Shown: positions 34,470-45,754, counted from the first letter of the stretch. The stretch is DNA of 64,000 nt from Flavobacteriaceae bacterium (GCA_027082925.1 JALWTD010000017.1:1-64000); one strand, 5' to 3'. Notes: generated from the letters alone by a model not told the origin. Program-made: numbers and translations.

Positions 34470-35857
34470 TGGAATATACATTTAGCCTCGAATTTATCTA
34501 TTTAATAGCATCTGTAACCTACATTTTAGGGTTAAAAATGCTTGGCCATCCAGAAACAGCTAGAAAAGGAAACCTTATTGCTGCCGGAGGTATGTCAATA
34601 GCAATATTTGGAACTATCTTTTTATACCAAGGAGAAGTACCACAAATAGTATACACTTTAATTGCAATAGCCATTGTTATAGGTACCATTACAGGATGGG
34701 TAGTTGCAAAAAAAGTAGATATGACCAAAATGCCAGAATTAGTATCCCTGTTCAACGGAATGGGAGGAGCTAGTGCTGCACTAATTGGTTTAATTGAATT
34801 TCATCACAATATAGGAGACCAACTATCTATTCTAACAATTATTGCTGGAATGATAATTGGTAGTGTTTCTTTCTCCGGAAGTATGATTGCTTGGGCAAAA
34901 CTTAACGGAAGTATGAAAAAACCCGTTAGACTGCCAAAATACAACATCATAAATAACTTGTTTTTAATTGGGTTATTAGCAGCAGCAACATACATTGTTA
35001 TGAGTGGAACAGACAGTCAATTATACCTTTATTTACTATTCTTTGCTGCACTTTTATACGGTATCTTATTTGTATTACCTATTGGTGGCGCAGATATGCC
35101 TGTGGTTATTTCATTATTAAACTCATTTACAGGGTTAGCCGCAGCCTTTGGCGGATTTTTATACGGAAATATGGTTATGCTAACAGGAGGAATCCTTGTT
35201 GGATCAGCAGGAACAATTTTAACATTAGCTATGTGTAAAGCTATGAATAGACCATTGGCAAATGTAATATTTGGAGCATTTGGTGACAGTGGAGCTGCCG
35301 GTGGCGATGATAGCGAAATTAAAGGTTCTATTAAAGAAGCCTCTCCTAGTGATGTGGCAATACTTATGAACTATTCACAAAAAATTATAATCGTTCCTGG
35401 TTACGGATTAGCCGTTGCACAAGCGCAACACATTATTCACGAATTAGAACAGCTTTTGATTAGCAAAGGGATTGATGTAAAATATGCCATACATCCTGTA
35501 GCAGGAAGAATGCCGGGACATATGAACGTACTATTGGCCGAAACAAATGTAGATTATGACAAGTTGGTAGAGATGGAAGACATTAATCCTGAATTCCAAA
35601 GTACCGACGTTGTATTTGTTGTTGGAGCAAATGATGTAGTAAACCCTGCAGCGCACAACAATCCTGCAAGTCCAATCTACGGAATGCCTATATTAGACGT
35701 AGAAAATGCAAAACACATTATCGTTAATAAGCGAAGTATGAAGCCTGGTTATGCAGGTATCGAAAATGAACTATTTTACAATCAAAAAACTTCAATGCTT
35801 TTTGGAGATGCTAAAGATGCATTAACCAAATTGGTAAATGAACTTAAAAACATGTAA
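34469..35857 (+). CDS. pntB: NAD(P) transhydrogenase, beta subunit
   Basis: A 462-residue subunit with about nine N-terminal spans (to about 260) and a soluble NADP(H)-binding domain III (about 280-462). Landmarks are MPELVSLFNGMGGASAALIG, ANVIFGAFG, IVPGYGLAVAQAQH, YAIHPVAGRMPGHMNVLLAE, VVFVVGANDVVNPAA and VNKRSMKPGYAG. With the two alpha parts it makes NADPH using the proton gradient. A strong terminator follows. Confidence 0.96.
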   Translation: MEYTFSLEFIYLIASVTYILGLKMLGHPETARKGNLIAAGGMSIAIFGTIFLYQGEVPQIVYTLIAIAIVIGTITGWVVAKKVDMTKMPELVSLFNGMGGASAALIGLIEFHHNIGDQLSILTIIAGMIIGSVSFSGSMIAWAKLNGSMKKPVRLPKYNIINNLFLIGLLAAATYIVMSGTDSQLYLYLLFFAALLYGILFVLPIGGADMPVVISLLNSFTGLAAAFGGFLYGNMVMLTGGILVGSAGTILTLAMCKAMNRPLANVIFGAFGDSGAAGGDDSEIKGSIKEASPSDVAILMNYSQKIIIVPGYGLAVAQAQHIIHELEQLLISKGIDVKYAIHPVAGRMPGHMNVLLAETNVDYDKLVEMEDINPEFQSTDVVFVVGANDVVNPAAHNNPASPIYGMPILDVENAKHIIVNKRSMKPGYAGIENELFYNQKTSMLFGDAKDALTKLVNELKNM

Positions 35858-35883
35858 AATACACCTTTAAACCTTACTTTACG

Positions 35884-35920
35884 AAAGAGAGAAAATAGCA
35901 AATTATTTTCTCTCTTTTTT
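35884..35920 (+). terminator. Intrinsic terminator of the transhydrogenase operon
   Basis: A perfect stem, AAAGAGAGAAAATA with TATTTTCTCTCTTT, and a T-run. Confidence 0.9.
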
Positions 35921-35954
35921 GTTGAAATTATTATAGCCAACAAGCAAAATTTAC

Positions 35955-35962
35955 TACATTTG
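35955..35962 (+). promoter_or_regulatory. Bacteroidota -7 promoter element
   Basis: TACATTTG matches TAnnTTTG exactly, 20 nt before the start codon at 35983. Confidence 0.5.
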
Positions 35963-35982
35963 CACATATTAAAAAAATCAAA

Positions 35983-37437
35983 ATGGCTCTAAAATTAAAA
36001 GGTGATATTGAAATAAACAACATCCCTACAAGCAAGCTAAAAGCTTTAAAAATTAATTTAAATAAGCACATTTACGGTACCTTTGCCGAGATAGGTGCTG
36101 GTCAAGAAACTGTACGTAACTTTTTTAGAGCCGGAGGTGCTTCCGGAACAATAGCAAAGGCTATGAGTGCGTATGATAAAGATTTTTCTGATGCAATTTA
36201 TGGAATTGAAGATGATAAAAGATATGTAACAGAAAAACGCCTTAAAAAAATGCTTTCCTATGAAATTGAACTTATTGAAGATCGATTAAGTAGAAAAAAG
36301 CATCCCGAAAAAATGTTCTTTTCGTATGCAAATACTGTAACAACTATAGATTTTGCCAAGAAATTTAAAGGACACGGTTGGGTAGGTATCAAATTTCAAT
36401 TAGACCCACTAGAAGATTACAATGAAATAATACTTCATATCAGATTTAAAGAAACTGATGCCAAATTACAACAAGAAACCCTTGGTACACTTGGCGTTAA
36501 CTTAATCTACGGAGCGTATTATTTAAACGATAAGCCTAAAGAACTTCTTAAATCTTTATATGACAATCTACATAAAATACAGATTGAAATTGATATGATT
36601 AATTTCGCTGGCCCTCGATTCTCATATGTAGATAATAGACTTATGAGCTTACTACTGGTTAGAAACGGAATGACCAATGCCGTAATGTTTGGACCTGACG
36701 GAAATAATTTACTCCCTGCACAACAACTTTACAAAGCTAATATATTAGCACTTCGAGGTAGTTTTAGACCTGTAACAAAAGTAAACATGGATATGTTTAA
36801 GCTTGCAGAGAAAATGTTCTTTAACGAGAATAAAGTAGATAAAGAAAATAGTAAAATTATCTTCGAAATTACGCTAACAAACTTAAGTTCAGAAGGAGAA
36901 ATTGATGAACGAGACTTTTTAGATAGGGCAGAATTACTTTGCTCACTAGGACAAAATGTAATGATTACCAACTATCAAGAATATTACAAGTTGGTAGAAT
37001 ATTTCTCTGAATTTACAAAAGCACGTATTGGATTAGCTATGGGTGTGTATAATTTTGTACAAATATTCGACGAAAAATACTACAGAAACCTAAGTGGTGG
37101 AATTTTAGAAGCCTTTGGTAAGTTATTCTTCAAAGATTTAAAAGTATACCTATACCCTCTTAAAGATCAACGTACCGGTGAAATTAAAACAAGTGAAAAC
37201 TTGAAAGTACATCCTAGAATGAAAGAGTTATACAAATTCTTTAAATACAACGGTAAAGTAGTAGACATCAAAGACTACAACCCTGATATTTTAGATATTT
37301 TCTCTAGAACAGTACTTAAAATGATTGCTAACGGTGAAGAAGGCTGGGAAGAAATGCTTCCAAAAGGTGTTGCGGAAACCATTAAAGACGAGCGTTTATT
37401 CGGGTATTCGAGAAGAAAATTTGCCAAACTAAAATAA
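35983..37437 (+). CDS. Conserved Bacteroidota protein of unknown function (large cytoplasmic)
   Basis: A 484-residue soluble protein that is strikingly conserved in flavobacteria. It opens MALKLKGDIEINNIPTSKLK and contains GTFAEIGAGQETVRNFFRAGGASGTIAKAMSAYDK. Public entries often carry odd labels such as TonB-dependent receptor or nicotinate-nucleotide adenylyltransferase. I see no signal peptide, no barrel and no nucleotidyltransferase HxGH motif that would support either. It has its own promoter element after the transhydrogenase terminator. Function unknown. Confidence 0.85.
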   Translation: MALKLKGDIEINNIPTSKLKALKINLNKHIYGTFAEIGAGQETVRNFFRAGGASGTIAKAMSAYDKDFSDAIYGIEDDKRYVTEKRLKKMLSYEIELIEDRLSRKKHPEKMFFSYANTVTTIDFAKKFKGHGWVGIKFQLDPLEDYNEIILHIRFKETDAKLQQETLGTLGVNLIYGAYYLNDKPKELLKSLYDNLHKIQIEIDMINFAGPRFSYVDNRLMSLLLVRNGMTNAVMFGPDGNNLLPAQQLYKANILALRGSFRPVTKVNMDMFKLAEKMFFNENKVDKENSKIIFEITLTNLSSEGEIDERDFLDRAELLCSLGQNVMITNYQEYYKLVEYFSEFTKARIGLAMGVYNFVQIFDEKYYRNLSGGILEAFGKLFFKDLKVYLYPLKDQRTGEIKTSENLKVHPRMKELYKFFKYNGKVVDIKDYNPDILDIFSRTVLKMIANGEEGWEEMLPKGVAETIKDERLFGYSRRKFAKLK

Positions 37438-37472
37438 TTTTTGGCTATCTCTTAAACCTTTACTAAATTTAA

Positions 37473-38039
37473 TTGTCTAAAAACAAAATCAATTACGTGA
37501 TAGACGATAAAATTTTAGTAGCCCAACTTAAAAATTCCGATACGCAAGAACAAGCCTTTCGCAATCTAATGTCGCTTTATAAAGAGCGCTTGTATTGGCA
37601 TATTCGAAAAATTGTGCTCTCACATGACGATGCTGATGATGTGTTACAAAATACCTTTATTAAGGTATTTAAAAACATTCATTCTTTTAAAGAAAACAGC
37701 AAACTCTACTCTTGGATGTACCGAATTGCAACCAATGAAGCCATCTCTTTTATTAAAAAGAAAGCAGCAAAGCAACAAGTAGATTTAAGCGAACTGCAAT
37801 ACAAAATGGCCGACGAGTTGCATAGCGATTCGTACTATTCCGGAGATAAAATACAGCAATTATTACAAAAAGCCATTGCCACTCTACCCCAAAAACAGCA
37901 ACTTGTTTTTAATATGAAGTATTTTGATGAAATGAAATACAGCGATATGTCAGAAATATTAGAAACATCAATAGGTGCCTTAAAAGCCTCCTATTTTCAT
38001 GCTGTCAAAAAAATAGAAGTATTCTTAAAATCTAATTAA
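37473..38039 (+). CDS. ECF sigma factor, RpoE-like
   Basis: A 188-residue sigma-70 family factor. Region 2 is at about 30-100 (YKERLYWHIRKIVLSHDDADDVLQNTFIKVFKNIHSF, LYSWMYRIATNEAISFIKK). Region 4 is at about 125-180 (LPQKQQLVFNMKYFDEMKYSDMSEILETSIGALKASYFHAVKKI). The frame opens with a TTG; a GTG at 37497 (residue 9) is an equally plausible start. It is followed by a membrane anti-sigma candidate and a small exported helical protein, forming a stress-sensing unit. Confidence 0.92.
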   Translation: MSKNKINYVIDDKILVAQLKNSDTQEQAFRNLMSLYKERLYWHIRKIVLSHDDADDVLQNTFIKVFKNIHSFKENSKLYSWMYRIATNEAISFIKKKAAKQQVDLSELQYKMADELHSDSYYSGDKIQQLLQKAIATLPQKQQLVFNMKYFDEMKYSDMSEILETSIGALKASYFHAVKKIEVFLKSN

Positions 38040-38070
38040 ACCAAATACCCCACAATATGTCTAATAAATA

Positions 38071-38682
38071 ATGAACAAAAAGGAATTACATAAAATAGCA
38101 CCTACACTTAGCAAAATAACTGCTAAAAATCACGGTTTTAATGTTCCTGAAGGGTACTTTGATAATTTTGAAGATGATGTTATATCAAATTTAAAAGTCC
38201 AAAACTTACCTAAAAAAGAGGCTTTTAATACACCTGATAATTATTTTGACACACTTGAAGACCTCATTATAACAAAATTAAAATCAGAAGTAATTCAAAA
38301 AAATAAAAACACTTCGGTACCTAAAGATTATTTTAAACATATTGAAGAGCAAGTTTTACAAAAAACAATACACAAGCCTAAAAAGGTTATTAAATTAAAT
38401 AGCACTTACAAAAAACTAATCCCATTAGTTGCTGTAGCTGCATCACTTTTACTTATTTTTACACTTAACAATTACAAAAACAGCAATATTAGCTTCGATA
38501 ACTTAGCCACATCAGAAATTGAAAGTTGGATTGACAATGGAAATATAGACTCTTACGATATTATTTCAAATATTTCTGAAAACGAACTTGAGAACGAAAG
38601 CTATACCGAAGACATTTCTGACAAAGATGTTTTGGAATATTTAAACAATGAAGATTTAGATGAAATTATCTACGAAAATTAA
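38071..38682 (+). CDS. Membrane-anchored anti-sigma factor candidate
   Basis: A 203-residue protein with three related N-terminal motifs, each a variant of VPEGYFDNFED (FNVPEGYFDNFED, FNTPDNYFDTLED, SVPKDYFKHIEE). A single span follows (about 112-130, LIPLVAVAASLLLIFTL), then an acidic periplasmic region. This triple F-x-x-P-x-x-Y-F repeat is typical of Bacteroidota proteins encoded right after ECF sigma genes. The cytoplasmic repeats probably bind the sigma factor. Confidence 0.72.
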   Translation: MNKKELHKIAPTLSKITAKNHGFNVPEGYFDNFEDDVISNLKVQNLPKKEAFNTPDNYFDTLEDLIITKLKSEVIQKNKNTSVPKDYFKHIEEQVLQKTIHKPKKVIKLNSTYKKLIPLVAVAASLLLIFTLNNYKNSNISFDNLATSEIESWIDNGNIDSYDIISNISENELENESYTEDISDKDVLEYLNNEDLDEIIYEN

Positions 38683-38695
38683 ATGCTTACTAAAA

Positions 38696-39145
38696 ATGAA
38701 AAGACAATTCGTTATACTATTTTTTACAATGCTCATATTTAGCAGCATGTTAGCACAAAAAAATGAAAAGCAAAAAATTAAGCTTCTCAAAATTTCTTAC
38801 ATCACCTCTGCGCTAAACTTAACACCTTCTGAAGCTGAAAAATTTTGGCCGGTATACAACTTGTATAGCGATAACATAATGCATTTAAAACAAAAATTAG
38901 AAAGAGGAATACAAAGAGAAGTTAAACTCGCAGGAGGAATCGAAAATATTAGCAATCAAAAAGCACAAGCCTTAATTGACAAAGCTCTAAAACTTGAGCA
39001 AGAAATAACTGACAATAAAATTAAAATGGTTCACGAGCTTTCTAAAATAATTTCTCCCAAAAAAATAATAGGACTTAAAAAAGCAGAAAAAGATTTTAAC
39101 CGAAGGTTGCTTTTAGAATACCGAAAAAGAAAAAATAAAAGATAA
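38696..39145 (+). CDS. Periplasmic helical sensor-like protein of the ECF unit
   Basis: Using the ATG at 38696 (just after the preceding stop) the protein has 149 residues with a signal peptide (ending SSMLAQ). A helical part with LNLTPSEAEKFWPVYNLY is followed by long Lys/Glu helices. The LTPxEAxxFWPxY motif marks a family placed after ECF sigma/anti-sigma pairs in Bacteroidota and related in layout to Spy/CpxP/CnrX-type periplasmic sensors. The sensing role is inferred from the operon. Confidence 0.72.
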   Translation: MKRQFVILFFTMLIFSSMLAQKNEKQKIKLLKISYITSALNLTPSEAEKFWPVYNLYSDNIMHLKQKLERGIQREVKLAGGIENISNQKAQALIDKALKLEQEITDNKIKMVHELSKIISPKKIIGLKKAEKDFNRRLLLEYRKRKNKR

Positions 39146-39174
39146 AAAAAGGCACTTTAAAGTGCCTTTTTTTA
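39143..39174. terminator. Bidirectional intrinsic terminator
   Basis: AAAAAAAGGCACTTT pairs with AAAGTGCCTTTTTTT. It serves both the ECF operon and the converging ABC-F gene. Confidence 0.9.
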
Positions 39175-39175
39175 A

Positions 39176-40807
<1,632 letters not shown>

Positions 40808-40825
40808 TTATTTTTAAAATTTTTG

Positions 40826-40833
40826 CAAAAGTA
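40826..40833 (-). promoter_or_regulatory. Bacteroidota -7 promoter element of the ABC-F gene
   Basis: TACTTTTG on the minus strand, 24 nt before the ATG, matches TAnnTTTG. Confidence 0.5.
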
Positions 40834-40973
40834 TGAAAATAGATTCACTAAAAAACATTTAATTTCAAACTTCGTAGCAAATGTACCAGATAAGCCTAAT
40901 TTATTATATTTAACATCTCATTAACAAACAAACAAGGTAGTTGTATGTATTTTTGCTACACTAGAGAAAGCTT

Positions 40974-42362
40974 ATGAAATATGTTTTTGGTTTCATCTTA
41001 TTAATTATTGGTGTTAGTTGTAATACAACTGATACTAGCAACAATGTTGCGTATTTTGGAGGTGAAATTATTAACCCAAAGTCTAGCTATGTCCTTCTTC
41101 TTAAAGATAACATTGTTATCGATTCTCTTACTCTTGATGAAAATAATCGTTTTTTTAAAAAACAAAAAAATTTAAAAGAAGGTCTTTATACTTTTAAACA
41201 TGGCGTAGAATTTCAATACATTTATTTTGAAACAAATGATAGTATTCTAGTTCGCCTTAATACTTGGGATTTTGATGAGTCGCTTGTTTTTAGCGGAAAA
41301 GGAAGTGCTAAAAATGAATTTTTAATTAGTTTGTTTTTGCAAAATGAAAAAGATGAAAATGAAATGTATCGCTATTTTAGTTTAGATGAAACAAAATTTA
41401 GCCGTAAAATAGATTCTTTAATAAAAGAACGAACCAAGTCTTTTACTCATTTTGAAGAAACAGAACCTACTATTTCTGAAGGCTTTAAAAAATTAGCAAA
41501 TGCGGCAATTAAATTTCCTCTTTACAGACTCAAAGAAATGTATCCATATTTTTATAAAAAAGCACACAAGCTAGCTACATTTCCTACTATTTCTGAATCG
41601 TTTTATGAATACCGAAATAAAATTAACTTAAATGACGCCTCATTAGTATCGTTTTATCCATATCAAAATTATGTGGTAAGTTATATGTATTACCTAAGTC
41701 ATAAACTAAAAGAGGTTGACAGTTCTAAAAGTAACTTAACTCAAAACCTACTCTATGCCGTAATAGACAATATTACCTTAGAGGATTTTAAAAATAATTT
41801 ATTAAAAAGAATTGTTGTTAACGATTTTTTAAAGGGAGAATCTACCTGTACTATAAATAAAAAAACACTTGATATCTTTTTAAAAAACTGCTCTAACGAT
41901 AATTTTAAACATCAAATAACCAATTTGGTAAACGACAGCAAAGCTGTTACTCTAAACGCACCTTTAGATAACTTTAAAATTATTAGTTATGTAGGAGATA
42001 CGCTAACTATTAATGATGTTTTAACAACAAAAAACACAATGCTTTATTTCTGGTCTCCACAGTATATGTCTGTAGAGTATTTAGAAAATCGCATTACCTA
42101 TTTAGAAAAAAAATATCCAAATACTTTATTTATTGGTATTGCTATAAATACATCAAATAACACACTTGAAGAATTTCAAAAATTAAATAAAAACAATCTT
42201 TTTAAACTAACTAAGAACAGTACTGCACACACCTTTTTAACAAGTAATTACCCTCGTGTTATTCTTATAAACAATAAAGGTATTGTTAAAAATGGCTTTA
42301 CGTATTTAGATTCGAAAAAGCTAGAACATCAGTTAAAAAAATTAGAAAAAACTGATTTATAG
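40974..42362 (+). CDS. Lipoprotein with degenerate TlpA/thioredoxin-like C-terminal domain
   Basis: A 462-residue lipoprotein (Cys16, LIIGVSC). The N-terminal part has a DUF4369-like strand layout (FGGEIINPKSSYVLLLKDNIVIDSLTLDENNRF, YIYFETNDSILVRLNTWDF). The middle is helical. The C-terminal 130 residues follow the TlpA fold (LDNFKIISYVGDTLTINDVLTTKNTMLYFWSPQYMSVEYLENRI, PRVILINNKGIV). The redox CxxC site is replaced by SPQYMS, so it cannot do thiol chemistry at that site. It may be a binding or structural relative of TlpA-like oxidoreductases. Confidence 0.78.
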   Translation: MKYVFGFILLIIGVSCNTTDTSNNVAYFGGEIINPKSSYVLLLKDNIVIDSLTLDENNRFFKKQKNLKEGLYTFKHGVEFQYIYFETNDSILVRLNTWDFDESLVFSGKGSAKNEFLISLFLQNEKDENEMYRYFSLDETKFSRKIDSLIKERTKSFTHFEETEPTISEGFKKLANAAIKFPLYRLKEMYPYFYKKAHKLATFPTISESFYEYRNKINLNDASLVSFYPYQNYVVSYMYYLSHKLKEVDSSKSNLTQNLLYAVIDNITLEDFKNNLLKRIVVNDFLKGESTCTINKKTLDIFLKNCSNDNFKHQITNLVNDSKAVTLNAPLDNFKIISYVGDTLTINDVLTTKNTMLYFWSPQYMSVEYLENRITYLEKKYPNTLFIGIAINTSNNTLEEFQKLNKNNLFKLTKNSTAHTFLTSNYPRVILINNKGIVKNGFTYLDSKKLEHQLKKLEKTDL

Positions 42363-42384
42363 GGTGTTTCCTTAAAATTTAACG

Positions 42385-42429
42385 TACCTTTGCAAACTTT
42401 TAACAGATTTATAGGTGGGGGGCATCTGT
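42385..42429 (+). promoter_or_regulatory. Promoter and 5' leader hairpin of the DEAD-box helicase gene
   Basis: TACCTTTG at 42385-42392 matches TAnnTTTG. About 10 nt later the presumed transcript contains ACAGAT (42403-42408) pairing with ATCTGT (42424-42429) around a loop with GGTGGGGGG, which is G-rich and unusual in this AT-rich genome. The leader to the ATG is about 55 nt. Confidence 0.5.
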
Positions 42430-42454
42430 AGGTCACTTATATACAAATACAGAA

Positions 42455-44230
42455 ATGTCGACATTCAAAGAATTAGGGCTAAACAATGAAATTTTAAAAG
42501 CCTTAAACGATTTAGGATACGAAAATCCTACACCAATTCAATTAAAAGCTATTCCACAAGTTTTGTCATCTAAAAGCGATTTAAAAGCTTTTGCACAAAC
42601 AGGAACCGGTAAAACAGCTGCTTTTAGCTTGCCTATTATAGAGCAAATTAATACCGAAAGCAAAGATACTCAGGCTATTATTTTATCGCCTACTAGAGAG
42701 TTAGCTATTCAAATAGAAAAAAACATCAGTGAATTTTCAAAACATACCAAAGGACTTAAAACACTTGCCGTATACGGAGGAGCTAATATTGATGAACAAA
42801 TACGAAAACTTAAAAAAGGAGTTCATATCGTAGTTGGGACACCGGGTAGAACCGTTGATTTAATAAACAGAAAACAGCTAAAACTATCTAACATTCAATG
42901 GCTTGTTTTAGACGAAGCCGATGAAATGTTAAACATGGGATTTAAAGATGAACTTGATAAAATTTTAGAAGTTACTCCTCCCAACAAACAAACATTGCTA
43001 TTTTCTGCTACATTCCCAAAAGAAGTAGAAAGTATTGCAAAAAACTATATGAACAAACCTGTAGAAATTAGTGCAGGAGAAAAAAATAAAGGATCTGATC
43101 GTGTTTCACATCAATACTATGTTGTTTCTGAAAGAAATAGATATGCTGCATTAAAAAGAATTGCCGATGTAAATCCTGATATATACAGTATTATTTTTTG
43201 TAGAACTCGAAGAGAAACACAAGAAATAGCTGATAAGCTTATTAAAGACGGCTACAATGCAGATGCACTTCACGGTGATTTATCACAAGCACAACGTGAT
43301 GCTGTAATGAATAAGTTTAGAAAAAAACATTTACAAATACTTGTTGCTACCGATGTAGCTGCGCGTGGACTAGATGTAAACGATTTAACACACGTAATTA
43401 ACCATAAATTACCCGATCAAATAGAAAACTATACACATAGAAGTGGTAGAACAGGTAGAGCTGGTAGAGAAGGTATTTCTATTGCTATTGTAACCAGTAG
43501 AGAAAAAAGTAAACTACATCCTATTGAGCGTAAAATTGGTAAGAAATTTGTAAAAACACCTATTCCAACCGGAAAAGAAATTTGCCAAAATCAATTATTT
43601 AAGCTTATTGATAAAGTTCATGATATTGAAGTAAATGAAACTGAAATTAACGATTTCTTGCCTACTATTTACGAAAAACTAGAAGGCTTAAATAGAGAAG
43701 AATTAATAAAACGATTTGTTTCATTAGAATTTAACACCTTCTTATCGTATTATGAAAACGCACCTGATTTGAACGATAGCGAACAAATGAGAAGCGATAG
43801 CAGAGGAAAAAGACGAAATGATGAAAATATGACTCGTTTCTTTATCAACATAGGTAGAAAAGATAAATTAAATCCTTCTAGATTAATTGGGTTAATAAAT
43901 GAGCAAGAAATTGGTAAAAATATTGAAATTGGTCAAATTGAAATTTTAGATACCTTTTCGTTTTTTGAATTAGATAAAAATTACGAAAACGATACTATTG
44001 ATGCTTTTCAGAACAATCAGCCCGAATTTAGTGGCAGAAGTGTAAACGTTGAAATTACCAAAAAGCAACGATCTGGAAGAGGTGGTAGTAGAGATAAATC
44101 AAGAGGAAGCAGACGAAAAGACAAACCATCTAAAAATGATTTTAGTGGATTTGGAAGAAAAAGGTCTGCTAAAAAAGGAGATTTCTCAAAAAGCAGAAAT
44201 TCTGAACCAAAAAGAAGAAGAAGATCTTAA
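42455..44230 (+). CDS. DEAD-box RNA helicase
   Basis: A 591-residue ATP-dependent RNA helicase. It has a Q motif (TPIQLKAIPQVL), Walker A AQTGTGKT, PTRELA, DEAD (VLDEADEML), SAT, ARGLD and HRSGRTGRAGREG. After the helicase core (about 375) comes a DbpA/CsdA-like RNA-binding domain (about 460-530, MTRFFINIGRKDKLNPSRLIGLINEQ). The tail is Arg/Gly/Lys-rich and disordered. It likely unwinds rRNA or mRNA structures, as CsdA/DeaD does in the cold. The leader carries a possible regulatory hairpin. Confidence 0.95.
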   Translation: MSTFKELGLNNEILKALNDLGYENPTPIQLKAIPQVLSSKSDLKAFAQTGTGKTAAFSLPIIEQINTESKDTQAIILSPTRELAIQIEKNISEFSKHTKGLKTLAVYGGANIDEQIRKLKKGVHIVVGTPGRTVDLINRKQLKLSNIQWLVLDEADEMLNMGFKDELDKILEVTPPNKQTLLFSATFPKEVESIAKNYMNKPVEISAGEKNKGSDRVSHQYYVVSERNRYAALKRIADVNPDIYSIIFCRTRRETQEIADKLIKDGYNADALHGDLSQAQRDAVMNKFRKKHLQILVATDVAARGLDVNDLTHVINHKLPDQIENYTHRSGRTGRAGREGISIAIVTSREKSKLHPIERKIGKKFVKTPIPTGKEICQNQLFKLIDKVHDIEVNETEINDFLPTIYEKLEGLNREELIKRFVSLEFNTFLSYYENAPDLNDSEQMRSDSRGKRRNDENMTRFFINIGRKDKLNPSRLIGLINEQEIGKNIEIGQIEILDTFSFFELDKNYENDTIDAFQNNQPEFSGRSVNVEITKKQRSGRGGSRDKSRGSRRKDKPSKNDFSGFGRKRSAKKGDFSKSRNSEPKRRRRS

Positions 44231-44235
44231 AAAAA

Positions 44236-44262
44236 GAAAGCGGCTTTTAAGCCGCTTTTTTT
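44236..44262. terminator. Bidirectional intrinsic terminator
   Basis: AAAGCGGCTT pairs with AAGCCGCTTT and is followed by a T-run. It lies between the converging helicase and ornithine aminotransferase genes. Confidence 0.9.
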
Positions 44263-45502
44263 ATGAAGTAAATTCTGTAATTGTTTTAGTTATTATAGAC
44301 ACACAGTCTAATAATTGAGCCTCTGTCATAACCAAAGGAGGTGCAAATCGTATAATATTGCCATGCGTTGGTTTTGCCAACAATCCGTTATCACGTAATT
44401 TTAGACAAATATCCCAAGCCGTTGTACTATCTTCTGCATCATTAATAAGTATAGCATTTAACAAGCCTTTACCTCTTACTTGGTTTACCAAATCGTTAAC
44501 ATCAACTAATTTTTGTATTTCAGATCGAAACAAATTCCCTAATCGATCTGCATTTTCAGCTAAATTTTCTTCTTTAATAACATCAAGAGCTGCAATAGCT
44601 ACCGCACAAGCTAACGGGTTTCCTCCAAATGTTGAACCGTGTTGCCCGGGTTTAATAACTTCCATAATAGCATCATTTGCTAAAACGGCAGATACCGGAT
44701 ACGCTCCCCCACTTAAAGCTTTCCCTAAAATTAAAATATCAGGTTTTACATTTTCGTGGTCAACTGCCAATAATTTACCTGTTCGTGCAATACCTGTTTG
44801 TACTTCATCGGCAATAAATAGCACGCCATACTTTTCGCACAATGCTTTTGCTTTACTTAAGTACCCTTCAGTAGGAACATAAACACCTGCTTCACCCTGA
44901 ATAGGCTCAACTAAAAATCCGGCAATACTGTCAGACGATGCTAAAGCTGCTTCTAAAGCCGCTAAATTATCATACTCAATTTTAATAAATCCGTCGGTAT
45001 AAGGTCCAAAATTTTTACGAGCATCTTCATCATTAGAAAAGGAAATTATTGTAGTGGTTCTTCCGTGGAAATTATTTTTACATACAATAATTTGAGCTTC
45101 ATTCTCTTTTATTCCTTTTTGTTCGTAGGCATATTTTCTACAAAGTTTTATAGCTGTTTCAACAGCTTCTGCCCCACTGTTCATTGGCAGTACTTTATCA
45201 AAACCAAAATAAGAAGTAACGTATTTTTCATAAGCTCCCAATACATCATTATAAAAAGCTCGAGAGGTAAGCGTTAAATTTTGAGCCTGAGCTGTTAGTG
45301 CAGCTACAATTTTAGGGTGACAATGTCCTTGATTAACTGCTGAATATGCCGATAAAAAATCGTAATACCTTTTCCCTTCAACATCCCAAACATAAACACC
45401 TTCCCCTTTAGTAAGCACCACCGGAAGTGGATGGTAATTGTGTGCTCCGTATTTATTTTCTAAATCAATAGCCTGTTGTGATGTGATTTTTTCTGAAATC
45501 AT
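44261..45502 (-). CDS. rocD: Ornithine--oxo-acid aminotransferase
   Basis: A 413-residue class III PLP enzyme converting ornithine and 2-oxoglutarate to glutamate semialdehyde and glutamate. The N-terminus [49 protein letters not shown] is close to RocD. Other marks are [29 protein letters not shown] and the PLP lysine in [14 protein letters not shown]. It links arginine/ornithine and proline/glutamate metabolism. It stands alone on the minus strand. Confidence 0.95.
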   Translation of the reverse strand: MISEKITSQQAIDLENKYGAHNYHPLPVVLTKGEGVYVWDVEGKRYYDFLSAYSAVNQGHCHPKIVAALTAQAQNLTLTSRAFYNDVLGAYEKYVTSYFGFDKVLPMNSGAEAVETAIKLCRKYAYEQKGIKENEAQIIVCKNNFHGRTTTIISFSNDEDARKNFGPYTDGFIKIEYDNLAALEAALASSDSIAGFLVEPIQGEAGVYVPTEGYLSKAKALCEKYGVLFIADEVQTGIARTGKLLAVDHENVKPDILILGKALSGGAYPVSAVLANDAIMEVIKPGQHGSTFGGNPLACAVAIAALDVIKEENLAENADRLGNLFRSEIQKLVDVNDLVNQVRGKGLLNAILINDAEDSTTAWDICLKLRDNGLLAKPTHGNIIRFAPPLVMTEAQLLDCVSIITKTITEFTS

Positions 45503-45721
45503 TCTTTAAAAAGTTTTAAAATTGAAATTTATCAATTCCTTCTTACAGGAGAGAAATCATCCTTAAATATTGCTGCAAATTACAAAATAATATTGATTCT
45601 ACTGCTTGTATTAACAGTATGATAACGTCCCTAAAACCGTTTTTTACAATTTAGAATTGTGTTAAATTACTAAACCTTAAGAATTTGTTATAAAAATCAC
45701 ATTACTATTTAAATTATTTAA

Positions 45722-45729
45722 TAAATTTG
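45722..45729 (+). promoter_or_regulatory. Bacteroidota -7 promoter element
   Basis: TAAATTTG, a TAnnTTTG match 25 nt before the cytochrome c gene. The rest of the 252 nt gap back to the rocD start holds nothing else recognisable. Confidence 0.45.
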
Positions 45730-45754
45730 CTACACATTATAAAAACCAAATAAA

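Noticed and set aside
35983-37437. Nicotinate-nucleotide adenylyltransferase
   Set aside because: It lacks the HxGH and ISSTxxR-type motifs of that family, despite the common label and the neighbouring NAD(P) enzyme genes.
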